The notes: generated by a model not told the origin, from the sequence alone. Numbered from the stretch's first letter, positions 11,234 to 22,800 are shown. The stretch: DNA of 64,000 nucleotides from Eutypa lata (GCA_022661535.1 JAKULF010000005.1:5022001-5086000); one strand, 5' to 3'. Numbers and translations: made by a program.

Positions 11234-12160
11234 ATGGCGCCACAACCGAAATACCTCACGGGCGATTCCGCCGCCATCAACGAGTTCTTCGACCAGTTCG
11301 ATGTGTTCCTGTTCGACTGCGACGGCGTGCTGTGGTCGGGGGACCACCTGTTCGAGGGCACCGTGGAGACGCTGGAGCTGCTGCGGGCGCGGGGCAAGCG
11401 GGTCGTCTTCGTGACCAACAACTCGACCAAGTCGCGCCAGGACTACCAGAAGAAGCTGACGGCGATGGGGATCCCGAGCCGCGTCGACGAGATCTTCGCC
11501 TCGGCCTACTCGTCCGCCGTCTACATCGCGCGCATCCTGAAGCTGCCCGCCCCGCGCAACAAGGTCTTCGTCGTCGGCGAGAGCGGCATCGAGACCGAGC
11601 TGCGCGCCGAGGGCGTCCCCTTCCTCGGCGGCACCGACCCGGCCCTGCGCCGCGACATCACCCCCGAGGACTTCGCCGGCCTCGCCGACGGCTCGCTCCT
11701 GGACCCCGACGTCGGTGTCGTGCTGGCCGGCTTGGACTTCCACATCAACTACCTGAAGCTGTCGATGGGCTACCAGTACCTTCGCCGTGGCGCCAAATTC
11801 CTCGCCACGAATCTCGATAGCACGCTGCCGATGAGCCACACCTTCTTCCCTGGCGCGGGGTCCATCTCCGTTCCGTTAGTCAACATGACCGGCGAGGCCC
11901 CCATTGCCCTAGGCAAGCCCAGCCAGGCGATGATGGATGCTATCGAGGGAAAGTTCCAGCTAGACCGGGCACGTACTTGCATGGTAGGGGATCGCCTAGA
12001 CACCGATATCAAGTTTGGCATACAAGGGAAGCTTGGCGGGACACTGGCTGTCTTGACGGGCGTAAGTACGAAGGAGCATTGGGAGAAGGAAGGCGCTGAG
12101 GTCGTGCCTGCATATTACGTAGACAAGCTGAGCGATCTTCGCGCCGCGGAAGAGTCATGA
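11234..12160 (+). CDS. PHO13: 4-nitrophenylphosphatase / phosphoglycolate phosphatase, HAD family
   Basis: Single exon, 308 aa. The start is the ATG at 11234 after an AAG-rich purine leader; upstream in-frame codons are low-complexity and outside the family. HAD motifs: nucleophile VFLFDCDGVLW (Asp28 and acid/base Asp30), motif II VVFVTNNSTKS, a C2-type cap, Lys in LGKPSQAMM, and motif IV MVGDRLDTDIKFG (Mg-binding Asp pair). In yeast and mammals this family dephosphorylates 2-phosphoglycolate, 4-phosphoerythronate and 2-phospho-L-lactate, removing side products of glycolytic enzymes. It is cytosolic, with no targeting signal. The first two thirds are GC-rich at third positions and the last third less so. 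Confidence 0.96.
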   Translation: MAPQPKYLTGDSAAINEFFDQFDVFLFDCDGVLWSGDHLFEGTVETLELLRARGKRVVFVTNNSTKSRQDYQKKLTAMGIPSRVDEIFASAYSSAVYIARILKLPAPRNKVFVVGESGIETELRAEGVPFLGGTDPALRRDITPEDFAGLADGSLLDPDVGVVLAGLDFHINYLKLSMGYQYLRRGAKFLATNLDSTLPMSHTFFPGAGSISVPLVNMTGEAPIALGKPSQAMMDAIEGKFQLDRARTCMVGDRLDTDIKFGIQGKLGGTLAVLTGVSTKEHWEKEGAEVVPAYYVDKLSDLRAAEES

Positions 12161-12873
12161 TCAGAAGAGCTTTGTTTGCTTTTTTGCCATAATACTGTGG
12201 CACAGCTTGTCTTGGAGTCCTAGTGGACGAACTATTTTTTCTTGCATCTTCTTCGGCCCGTCGAGCCGACCTAATGCCCAGACTTTAGGATCGCAGTCCT
12301 CGGATTATAGTATACCTAGAACTAGACTTGGAGACTTGGGTGTCAAAAGACTGGGTGGGACCATGAGCAGTCGTTAGACTACTGGGATCACCGTGCAGGC
12401 GGCACAGCTCGATAGATATCACAGAATAGATACGATGCTACGACTGCGTCTTCCATGCTTCAGAGATAGCAGCTAGATAGAGCCCAATAGCATCGTAGCG
12501 GTAACTAGGTAGCATAGCCGAGATCGCAATTTCTATCCAATTAGAGCACTCCCGATGCCTACACCGTATACGACCCCGACTTCCCCGCAAGCTACTTACT
12601 TAGTTAAACCCTCCGATACCCCAGACGGCGTGGAACTATCGTGAGATCGTATGTTAAAGGCTGCCTAGAGGGCTGGTTGTGTCCTTGTAGTTAATCATGG
12701 TAATCATTATATTTGTATTTACATATATATACTGCGAATAAGCCAGGTTCATGAAATAGACAAATCCATCTTTGCTTAGACCTATCAACAGTTATTTCTA
12801 TTTTTTGTCAACTTCCTTTTTATTTCTTTAATACTTTCTACTCACTTACCTATTAGCCAATATATACACAATT
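12161..12873. other. Spacer between PHO13 and dioxygenase genes
   Basis: Tandem-orientation spacer of about 0.7 kb. It contains copy 2 of the dispersed repeat (12270-12302). Just before the next start it has a T/C-rich leader (12790-12850) typical of fungal promoters. Confidence 0.55.
12270..12302 (+). repeat. Dispersed repeat, copy 2 (tRNA-Leu-like fragment?)
   Basis: Matches copy 1 at 6385-6417 at 28 of 33 positions. As with copy 1, it sits 100-110 bp downstream of a stop codon on the same strand. The sequence upstream (GGCCCGTCGAGCCGACC at 12255-12271) looks like a tRNA D-arm, but T-arm and acceptor are missing. Confidence 0.6.
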
Positions 12874-14260
12874 ATGGCCTCGCCACCCGCCCCCCTGACC
12901 GAAGAAGAAAAGGCTTTCTTCTTACAGCACGGATACGTAAAACTAACCAACTGCTTCACGCAAGAGCAAGCCGATTTGATGAACGAGGGGGTATGGACGC
13001 GCCTGGGGATGTCGCCGACAGACAAGAGCACCTGGACGCGAGAGCGCACTAACAGTGAGCAACTTCCGAAGTTATTTTCCTTTCCCTCTGTGGCTAGCTT
13101 CAGTGCTTTATAAAGGGGCAGACATGTTCGGGAGTTCTTTTAACTACCTACTTACTCCCGAACATCCCCTACACCTCGCTAGAATACTTACCTACCTACA
13201 GAGGAGCATTTTACTGACCCCAGATGTTGTAGTGCCATCGCACCGGACGTTCGACTGCGCCTCGTTCGCGCCCAAGGCGTGGGCCGCTATATGTGAGCTC
13301 TGCGGCGGCGAGGACCGCGTCGACCCTTACTCGCGCGAGTGGCGCGACTCGCTCATCGTGAACCTGGGGAGTGCCGCGGGCGAGGGCAAACCCGTCCCGC
13401 CGAAGGAGCTGGAGGAGTGGCATGTGGATGGCGATTTCTTTATGCACTATCTGGATAGTCCCGAGCAGGCTTTGCTCGCTATTCCGCTCTTTACGGATAT
13501 TGTGCCTCTGGGCGGTGGGACTATGCGTGAGTAATTTTTTTTCCTTCTGTTTTTCTTTCTTTCTTTCTTTTTTCTTTTTTGTTTTTTTGTTGTTGTTTTA
13601 GACCTACCTCCCTTTACTTTTGGTTCTCTCAACTTGGGAATTCCGAATGGGACGGTCCTGCAAATACACATATATCGATGGTGTTTTTTGATACTATTGA
13701 CTGCTTACCTATATACCTAGTTGGTTAGAAAGCAAACTTTACTGACTTCACGCACACCTATCACACCAACAGTCTGCCCGGACGCAATTCCCAAGATAGC
13801 GCGCTGGCTCTACCAGAACCCCGACGGCGTATCGCCGCGGATGCAGGTGCGGTCGGACCCGGACTTCGGGCGGGAGCGGAACCTCGAATTCTATCGCGAG
13901 CTGGCCCGGTCCTGCGAGGACTCGTCATTCGTCGAGGCGACGGGCAAAGTCGGCGACGTCTTCCTGATGCACCCGCTCATGATGCACTGCGCGACGAGCA
14001 ACGCGCTGCGGCGCGTGCGCATCATCACGAACCCGCCCGTCAACCTGCGCGAGCCGCACTGCTTCGACCGGGAGGACGGGCGCTATAGCCTCGTGGAGCA
14101 GAAGACCCTGCGCGGGATTGGCAAGGAGAGGCTGGAGGGCTGGCGCATCACGGGACCTCGCGAGGCGGTTGTTCCCGAGAGGGTTCGGATCCAGGAGGCT
14201 ATGAAGAGGGATGAGATTAGGAGGTTGGAGGAGATCAAGCATGTTAGTGTAGCTGCTTAA
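12874..14260 (+). CDS. Phytanoyl-CoA dioxygenase (PhyH) family protein
   Basis: Three exons: 12874..13054, 13233..13526 and 13773..14260, 320 aa. Introns 13055..13232 (GTGAGC...TGTAG) and 13527..13772 (GTGAGT...ACAG, with a long T/C tract) both split codons in phase 1 and join cleanly. The double-stranded beta-helix carries the facial triad: EEWHVDGDFF gives HxD (His124, Asp126), and the distal His lies in LMHPLMMHCATSN, followed by LRRVRIITNPPVNL with the Arg expected to hold 2-oxoglutarate. It is therefore probably an active Fe(II)/2-oxoglutarate oxygenase. The substrate is unknown; many fungal members act outside phytanate metabolism. No peroxisomal PTS1 is present at the C-terminus (ends VSVAA). 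Confidence 0.9.
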
Positions 14261-14851
14261 AGGGGGTTTGATTTCGGGTTCGGTGTAAATTGGGTCATCT
14301 CTGCGAGGTGTAGGTAACCAAAAATCTGTTTTGCTTCGAACAGCAGAGGGCATATTCTAACCAGGGCCGCCCATTCTGTAAACTACGGCTTCGGTAACGA
14401 GCAGCTTACAATTTGCACTTAGGATATATAGCTGCGTACATATTATAACAAGAATAAATGGGTTGCATGCCTGGAATGTGTTCTTATAGTTGATATATTT
14501 CTAAATGTATGGTCTCGACTTTTTATATCGTTCTAATGTCGAAGGTGTTTGCAATTACCTAACTACATTGTAGAGTAAAAACATCTCATAGTATTCATAG
14601 ACCTTAACCAGAATGTTTAGCGCTTGAAACCACTGGACTTATAGCGCATTTTGTAGCGCACCCGCCGGTTTTGCAGCTTTCTGCCCACCAGAGCTTTTCC
14701 AGCTTGGAATCGGTTTCTAGCCTCTAGTCATTATTAACACTAACGAGAGGCTATAGAGATACATATGTACACTATAGAAAATATACTTGCCACATACCTA
14801 GCATTGTAGCCAAAACTCTATTTTTACGGCTGTGCCTAGGTAGTCCAACAA
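14261..14851. other. Spacer between dioxygenase and DFR1
   Basis: About 590 bp holding the 3' region of the dioxygenase gene and the promoter of the DHFR gene. A CCTAGGTAG motif lies close to the DHFR start (14836-14844). No gene seen. Confidence 0.5.
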
Positions 14852-15592
14852 ATGCCCGACCAAGCACCCGCCGAGATGCTTCCCCTCGAGTTAACGCTCG
14901 TCGTAGCAGCAACCCGGAACATGGGGATCGGCCGCGCAGGCACGCTGCCGTGGAGCGGTCTGAAGAAGGAGATGGCGTACTTTGCCAGAGTGACCAAGCG
15001 TCTACCGAGCACGGTAAATAGCCTCACGAGAAGAAGAAGGAGAAGAAAACCCGCACTTGCATACATCGACTAATTTAATACGGGAGAAAACCTGCAGACC
15101 CAGCCACCAGGTATGAACGCAGTCATCATGGGGCGCAAGACCTGGGATAGCATACCGCCGCGGTTCCGGCCGCTGAAGGGCCGGCTCAACATCGTCATCA
15201 GCCGCTCGCACGCCGAGCCGCCAGCAGCGCAGGAGGTGAATGCCGAGACGGAGGCCGTCAACGTCGGTTCCCTCGAGCAGGCGATCGAGTACCTCCGATC
15301 TGGCCCGGCCGCGGCGCAGACCGGCCACGTCTTCGTCATCGGCGGGGCGCAGATCTACGGGGCGGCTTTGGAGCTGAAGGAGGCTCGAAGAGTATTACTA
15401 ACGAAGGTGATGAGCGATTTCGACTGCGATACGTTCTTCCCCCTGGGGCTGTCAGAATCGCGCGCTGGGGGCGGGTGGGTGCAGAGATTGAAGGAGGAGC
15501 TCGACGCGTGGACTGGCGAGACGGTCCCCGAAGGCATCCAGGAGGAGAACGGGACAAGATACGAGTTCCAGATGTGGGAGAGGATTGATTAA
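14852..15592 (+). CDS. DFR1: Dihydrofolate reductase
   Basis: Two exons, 14852..15013 and 15098..15592, 218 aa; intron 15014..15097 (GTAAAT...GCAG) is phase 0. It reduces dihydrofolate to tetrahydrofolate with NADPH for thymidylate and purine synthesis. Signatures: LTLVVAATRNMGIGRAGTLP (NADPH/folate site), LKKEMAYFARVT with the active-site Glu, NAVIMGRKTWDSIPPRFRPL, LNIVISR, and VFVIGGAQIYGAAL (NADPH-binding GG loop). The C-terminus RYEFQMWERID is typical of fungal DHFR. The length fits monofunctional fungal enzymes (about 200-230 aa). It is the last of three plus-strand genes and converges on CBP3 with only about 210 bp between stop codons. Confidence 0.96.
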
Positions 15593-15803
15593 TTATTCTT
15601 CTATCTTTTCTATAACAACAAAAAAAGTCTTCCTTCATATGCAACCAGATCATACATCTTTTTTCATGCTACCGTGCCCGGAACCTGTTGTTACAATGCA
15701 TACATTCATACACACATTCATATGGGCAAGTAGACCACTACAACCCAAATGCTACCGTATTCTTTCTAACCCAATGCCAAAATATCGTTTAATATCTATC
15801 AAT

Positions 15804-16859
15804 TTACACTGCGGCGGCCTTATTTGCTGGCCGCGGATCATGCTTCTGCGGCTTCTGCGACGACGATGACGGCTGCGGCGGTAGTTGGCCCTCGAGCTCC
15901 CGCGCCGGCAGGTCGACCGTCAACAGCTCATTGCGAGCGGGCCACTTGAAAGCGCTCTGGGCCTGGATGAAGAGGGCCTCGTCGGGCATCTGGTCGAGCA
16001 TCTTGAGGCAGAGGCGCATCCAGCTCACGATGGCGGCGACGGCGCGGACGTCGACGTCGTCGCGGGCCTTGAAGACGTTGCGCCAGACGGCGGCGGCGAG
16101 CACGGCGTCGCCCTTGACGACGCCCTCGTCGTAGGCGACGATGACGCCGCGCCACTGGACGAAGATGTCCTTCAGGTAGCGGTGCCGCAGGCCCCGCGAC
16201 GCCAGGCCGTGGCTCAGCTCCATCCGGTCCTCCGCGTCGAAGAAGAAGTGGTCCACCAGCTGCTTCTGCCACGTCCGCGCCGCCTCCGCCTCCAGGTTCC
16301 GCACCCGCGCGAACACGAGGTACATGTGCAGCATCGTCACCTGCGACCAGGTGCTGAATGTCGGGGGAAGATTGAAGTCTGTTTTTTTATTATATATCAA
16401 AGGTTGGGGTCAGCTACTGGGATAAAGGGAATGTATATAGCTACAAGTCAGGTTGGGAAGAGAGGCCATCATACCGTTATGCCACGGCCCCGCGCTCACG
16501 CCGATATCTTCGCCCTCCGGCGTTTTCGGTATTGTCCCTGCTCTCATGTGTGCCGGATCGATCTTGTAGAGCGCCTCTCTGGCGCATGCCTTATAGATAG
16601 CCTCTGTAGCGTGCACGACCTTATATGGTTCGGCCTGCTTGGCGAATAGGTTGTAGGCGGCTTCCGTGAGCTTTCCAGCATGTCGGGGTGTGTTATGAAA
16701 GCTTCTCTTGGGGACGGATCGAGACCGTAATTGGCGGGCTGTCTGTTGTGTCGGGGGAGTAGTGATAGCAGGAGCAGCACCAATTTGAGCTTCTGCGAGT
16801 ATATTCGCTTGTCGGCCGAACAGGCTCAGCTGCCGTCTACAGCAGCTACGGCATGCCAT
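15804..16859 (-). CDS. CBP3: Mitochondrial cytochrome bc1 assembly chaperone Cbp3 (UQCC1-like)
   Basis: Two exons: 16859..16475 and 16378..15804, 319 aa; intron 16474..16379 (GTATGA...ACAG) splits a codon. The N-terminus MACRSCCRRQLSLFGRQ is basic and non-acidic, as expected of a mitochondrial presequence. The ubiquinol-cytochrome c chaperone domain runs across the splice: FAKQAEPYKVVHATEAIY, then LPPTFSTWSQVTMLHMYLVF, LVDHFFFDAEDRMELSHGL, LKDIFVQWRGVIVAYDEG and VVKGDAVLAAAVWRNVF. With Cbp6 it binds mitoribosomes and newly made cytochrome b. The C-terminal 30 residues are Pro/Ser/Gln-rich. An additional 5' exon cannot be excluded, but the presequence-like start argues against it. Confidence 0.92.
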
Positions 16860-17309
16860 TGCTACCGGATTTCGAGTCGATACGTTGGGATCGGTCGGAT
16901 TACTAGCATTGAACCCTCGAAATTGGTTGCGCGTATGCTTTAGAGGTGTGTGCGTCGAGATATCGTGGCAAAGGTCTTCTCTTCACGTCATTTGATCGTA
17001 GGTAGCGGTGGTGCTTGATATGCAGATAAAAAAAATTCGATATGCACGAAGGCCATTTAACGCCGATCCCCGACAGTGCAGGTGCAGGGTTGTCGGACCT
17101 GGCAGGTTTTATAGTGTTCTTTTTCAGCCAATAAGAAACAACATAATTCATATTTCAAGAGTACATACATATCCGTTCTACCGTTATGAAATAATTGAAT
17201 CGACTCATTATTCTAGAGTAGAGGTATATTATGTATACAAGGGTGGATGGTGGGATATCTTGGTATCTAATCTAAGAATTGCAACGCTTCTTACATGCCT
17301 CTCTCTTTT
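16860..17309. other. Spacer between CEM1 3' end and CBP3 start
   Basis: About 450 bp forming the CBP3 promoter region on the minus strand. It contains GC-rich stretches near 17050-17100 and otherwise AT-rich sequence, with no gene seen. Confidence 0.5.
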
Positions 17310-18725
17310 TTAAGAATATTGTGAAAAAACAAGCGATGCATTGGTGCCGCCGAAGCCAAAGCTATTCGATATGGCTACTTTCACATCCTTCTGCTGCGCT
17401 TCTAGTGGAACGAGGTTAAACTTGGGTTCGATGTCAGGGGTATGTAGGTTCAAGGTGGGAGGAACCACGTTCTACTCAGAAGATTAGTTGTGGAGGCTCC
17501 AGTCATCCCGAAATTGATCGTAAAAGAGATTTGCTTACTTCTGAAATGGCCAAAATCGCAAATAAAGCCTCGATTGCCCCAGCCGCTCCAAGAAGATGGC
17601 CAATAGATCCTTTAGTGCTACTCACCGTGACTTGGCTTTCATCGGCATGTCCCTCCTCGCCGCACATTAAACTACGAATAGCAAATGCTTCGGCAGCATC
17701 GCCGATACTCGTCCCAGTTGCATGTGCATTGATGTAGTCAACCTGGCTAGGCTTGATTTTGGAGTTCTTCAACGCCTTTTTCATCGCTAGGAAGGCACCC
17801 CGCCCATCCTCCCGAGGAGCCGTCATATGGTGAGCATCACCGCTGGTCCCGTAACCCTTGAGTTCTGCGTAGATCGGGGCACCGCGTGCCTTGGCGTGGT
17901 CCAGCTCCTCCAGCACGAGCATAGCTGCGCCTTCGGCCACCACGAACCCATTGCGCTGGTGGTCGAAGGGGCGGCAGCTCGAAGGAGGATCATCATTGAA
18001 AGCCGTAGATAGCGATCGTGACCTCCCAAACCCCGCGAAGGTCAGTGGATGTATGCAGGACTCCGCACCTCCGGCCACCATCACATCGGCATCCCCGAAT
18101 GCGATGAAACGGGATGCATCTCCTATGGAGTGAGCCCCGGTCGTGCACGCCGTAGTAACAGCGTGATTTGGTCCCTGGAAGCCGTACTTCATAGAAATGT
18201 GGCCCGCCGCCAGGTTGATAAGAATCTGAGGCACGAACAATGGTGATACTTTCTTGTAGCCCTATGAGGAAAAACTTAGCACAATTTTCCATGATTTAGA
18301 AGAGTACAGGCAGGGTTTACATCTTTCTCAAACGCAAGGCTAGTGGCATATATCTCATCCAAGTTGCCAATTCCGCTACCCATACAGACGCCAGTCGCTT
18401 CAAGTTCCTCTTGATCATCGGGTTTCCAGCCTGCATCCTCCAGTGCCATCTCAGAAGCTGCCATCGCATATTGTGAGAATAGAGACAGACGCCGCTGATC
18501 TGTGGCGGATAGCCAGTCATTTGGCCGCCAGAAGCCGTCACCAGTGCCATCTTTAGGGACAATACCGGCGACCGTGCTCGTGAGCTCACGCCATCGCTTG
18601 TGCGATTCAAACTCTGCGGTGCTCACGATGCCCGACTGCCCGGCCAGGAGTCTGCTCCACGACCGACTCACCCCCACGCCCAGAGGCGTGATAGCGCCGA
18701 GGCCTGTCACGACAACGCGACGCAT
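17310..18725 (-). CDS. CEM1: Mitochondrial 3-oxoacyl-[acyl-carrier-protein] synthase
   Basis: Three exons: 18725..18321, 18261..17539 and 17471..17310, 429 aa. Introns 18320..18262 (GTAAAC...ATAG) and 17538..17472 (GTAAGC...GTAG) are phase 0. The short last exon supplies the family C-terminus [19 protein letters not shown]. It is a KAS II/FabF-type condensing enzyme that elongates malonyl-ACP in mitochondrial type II fatty acid synthesis, feeding lipoate production. Catalytic residues: Cys174 in [16 protein letters not shown], His in [12 protein letters not shown], and His in [16 protein letters not shown]. The start [16 protein letters not shown] begins directly with the thiolase fold, so any import signal must be internal or encoded by an unseen upstream exon. 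It lies upstream of CBP3 on the same strand, but with 450 bp between them. Confidence 0.94.
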
Positions 18726-19820
18726 TGCTGGGTCATACTCAGCCTGTGCAACTGGAAATTGAGGATTAAATGTATATTACGTGCGAAGTCGAACTGGGGT
18801 TTAACACCATATTTGCGTACAGCAGATGCAGAATCATAGACGCTAATAAGAATAAGAATACTTGAAGCCGATGACAAATTCAATGGAGTCTCACTACATA
18901 AAACCAAATGAGGCTCAAGTCCCCGAATTTTAGTGTGCTTATTGCAGCTAACGGGGCTCGGACAGGGGCGGTCCAACACAGTGGAACAGCGCTAACCGAC
19001 ATTCGATCTCACTAACCAACAACGACATTCGAGCTTACGTCTCCTACTAACTACATACATTGTACATATATACACACATGTTCTTATCCAGGACCAAAAG
19101 ACTATCCGCAATATACAGATACAGTGGTGCTCAAGTAGGATTCGTTGTGATCTTACCGTTGCCTGGATTTTATTCTTGTTTCACGCCGAACACCAAATCT
19201 CGGTGCAGCTGTGACGTCGAGGGTTGCATCTGAGAGCTGAGCTACCCCTGTAAACAGTACAGGGGCAGGGAACACGTTTCAAAAATCTACAGAACCACCT
19301 GAATGAAAACAGAAAAAGGCCAACGCTACATATTTTTGAGGGAACTCGTTTAAAGCAGCTCAGATCAGGTTTGCTTGCTACTTTATCGGAATTACGGCAT
19401 TGGTTCACGATAGTTTTAGCAATCTAGCAAGGTAACGATACTGAGGCTGCGTAACCATTCTCGATAAGCGGTTTTGAGCGATCTTATGGTTAGAAGCCAG
19501 CATATCTATTTGAGAAGGTTGTATCATCTAGGTCAAAAATATCACGGTGTTATCTCCTAAGACGATAGCCTAACTATAGAACGCGAGAGATGTACCGATT
19601 GCGGTAGCAGATTTCTCCAATACGCTGCTTCTCAGACGGCACTTCAAGCTTTCGGAATCAATTCTTCATTTGTCTTGGTGTTTGAAGCCGTAGACATAAC
19701 CCGTCTAAAAGTGTAAATCTAGGGCCTTTGTTTAACTTCCATGATTCTCAATTATTCCCTTAGCAGAGGATCACCCTTCAAAGCCTCAGGCCTTAAAACC
19801 GGTCTGCAGGAGCAGATAAA
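18726..19820. other. Divergent promoter region CEM1 / OPT
   Basis: About 1.1 kb between head-to-head genes. No gene or RNA gene seen; small frames only. Confidence 0.5.
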
Positions 19821-22800
19821 ATGGATAATGGCCATGAGTTGAAGGAGATGCGGACGGGCCTTGTCAGTGGGCGGGAACTAGGGCAAGGTTCAAGTGCGTC
19901 GAGGTCTAACGAAGCGCATGTGCGATCTCATACAAATCAAGGAGACAGCCCCGATGATGATGAAGACATGAGCGAGGATTGGGATGAGTTCAGTGAGGGA
20001 AACGACTCTGATTACGAAGAGGGGGAAGAACACGAACGGCTGTTAGACCCGAACGATCCAGATAAGGATGGAATAGAACTACGTCGGCCTGCCACTGGCG
20101 GCTCGGCCATGTTTGACGACGACGCTGCCATGAAGGCTGCCGAAGAACTCGAGGACTCGCCATACGAGGAAGTGCGTGCCGCCGTACACAACTATGATGA
20201 GGACCTTCCATGCAATACCATCCGTGCTTGGACCATTGGGCTAGGATTGGTCGTCATCGGCGCATCAGCCAACACCTTGTTCTCATTACGAAGTCCCTCA
20301 ATCAGTCTCGGTCCTTTGGTTGCACAGATTATAGCATACCCGATCGGTAAAGCTTGGGAGCGATTCATGCCGATGAAACAGTACCAGACATTTGGTATCC
20401 ATTGGAGTCTGAATCCTGGTCCTTTCAATATCAAAGAACATTCGATGTAAGCAACTTCTAGTATTACCCCTAATCCCTGATACGCGATTCCCTTACATGA
20501 CTCCTATTGGTGAGCTCTTCAGGGTCCTCCAGTTTCCCAATGATCCACCCAAATCTATATAGTAGCGAATATTGATTCTAGTCTTTGCAGTATTGTGGTT
20601 ATGGCTGGTGTTTCTTTCTCAGTAGCATACGCTACCGATATAGGTATGTTCCACCTTATCTCAATTCAAACCCTTGGGAATTGTTCATATAAAGTTGTCT
20701 GTCGTTCCCACTGATTTCCGATATCAATACTAATTAGTCTACAGTACGTTTGATCCACACTACCTTTCTGGTAGTCGGGACACGACCCCCTATCCCCCTT
20801 TGCACCTAATATTTCATAGAAGGAAGACTCTTAGCTTCAACACGAGATGCTAACTCCGAGCAGATTCTCGCTCAACTGGTCTTCTACAAGCAAGACTTTG
20901 GCATTCCATTTCAGTTATTACTGACGATTTCAACCCAGTCTTTAGGCTATGGAATCGCAGGAATCATGCGCAAGTTTCTGGGTTAGTTCTCTGCGAAGCG
21001 GAACTACGAGCAAGAATCTGACAGTAAATAGTGTATCCAGCTAGCATGATCTGGCCATCAAACCTAGTGATGGTCACCTTGATGAATGCTATGTACGAGA
21101 ACCATCAACCGACCGACCCGACTGTCATTGGGGGATCAATGCCAAGATATAGATGGTTCGGATTCGTGACGCTTGGCTCTTTCCTCTACTATTTCATCCC
21201 TGGTTACTTCGCACAATTTCTTAGTGTATTCGCCTTTGCAACATGGATGGCGCCACAGAGCCCAGTCGTGAACCAGGTCTTTGGAGGGACGACCGGCCTA
21301 TCCCTGCTACCAATGACTTTCGATTGGACTCAGGTAGCTGGCTACGTAGGCTCTCCCCTGATTCCACCATGGTAGGCCATCCTTATTCTAAGTCTATTTT
21401 ATTCAAATGCTGACGAGGTTCAAGGACCGCTATTGGAAATACGCTCATTGGGGTTGTCGGATTCTTCATCGTCCTCGCTTCTTTCTTCCACTATACCGGG
21501 ACGTGGTATTCAGCGTATCTCCCTATGAGCGACTCGTCGACGTATGACAACACCGGTTCTTCATATAACGTATCTCGGGTTCTAAGCCAGGAGTTCACCT
21601 TGGATGAGGAGGCGTACAAGTCCTACTCACCCCTATTCATTAGGTGAGACAATGCGACAAATTGATTATCTAAGCGACAATCTAACATAGCCTGCAGCAC
21701 AACTTTCGCCTTATCATATGGCCTCTCCTTCGCCGCTATCACATCCCTCATTGTTTACACGTATCTCCACCACCGGAAGGCTATCTGGGCTCAGTACCAA
21801 AACAGCACCAACGAAAAGCCCGACATCCATATGAAACTAATGGTATTTCTGCCCCCTGAACCCCCCTTCTCAATGCCACACCGGCTTGGCTGTTATTCAC
21901 ATCAATGCTAACTAACATATTTGTAGTGCGTTTGTTCTCTTTATGATACATCTCACTACTACCCCAAACCTAGATCTTTTCGGGGTCAGCCTCCGGGTGT
22001 CAGCACAACGTATTAACATACAACAGGCGAAAGTACAAAGAAGCACCGACATGGTGGTACATGAGTCTGTTTTGTATCGTACGTAAACCTTATCGTAAAT
22101 GTGCTTTGTGTTTCCTTGCTAACGTGAACTTAGTGCTTGATGCTTGGTTTCGTTGCTGTCCTAGGGTATCCCACGAATCTAACGTGGTGGGCCTTCCTAT
22201 TAGCCGTGGCCATCTCTTTCATATTCTCTCTGCCAATTGGCATCATTCAAGCGGTGACAAATAACCAAATCGGCCTTAACGTCCTGACTGAGTTTATCTA
22301 CGGATACATCCAGCCTGGCAGACCATTGGCCCTCATGATGCAAGTCTTCTCCCGCTATCTTCTGTGCATATCTCTCGTCGGTCGCATCTAACCACATCGA
22401 TTCTCAGATTCAAAACCTTTGGCTACATCACGATGTAAGTGCTCCCTTCTTGCATGTATACTCACTCATACCGCTTGATACTCACCGTCTTCTCAGGTCC
22501 CAAGCCCTAAGCTTCGTCGAAGACCTCAAGTTTGGCCATTACATGAAGATCCCTCCCCGGACAATGTTTATGTGCCAAGTTGTCGCCACGACATTCTCGT
22601 GCTTCATCCAGATCGCAGTCCTAAACTTCGCACTGAACAACATCGATGGGGTCTGCGACTTGACGCAGCCCGAGCGGTTCACATGTCCTGGCGGCCGTGT
22701 TTTCTTCTCCGGTAAGCAATAAAAAAACCACCGACCTAGAGGCTAGCCCCCCATATTTTCCTCACCCCCAACTAACAACAACTGCTCCCACAGCATCCGT

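Noticed and set aside
15804..18725. CEM1 and CBP3 as one bicistronic mitochondrial unit
   Set aside because: Same strand and both mitochondrial, but 450 bp apart with CBP3 having its own ATG and promoter-like spacer.
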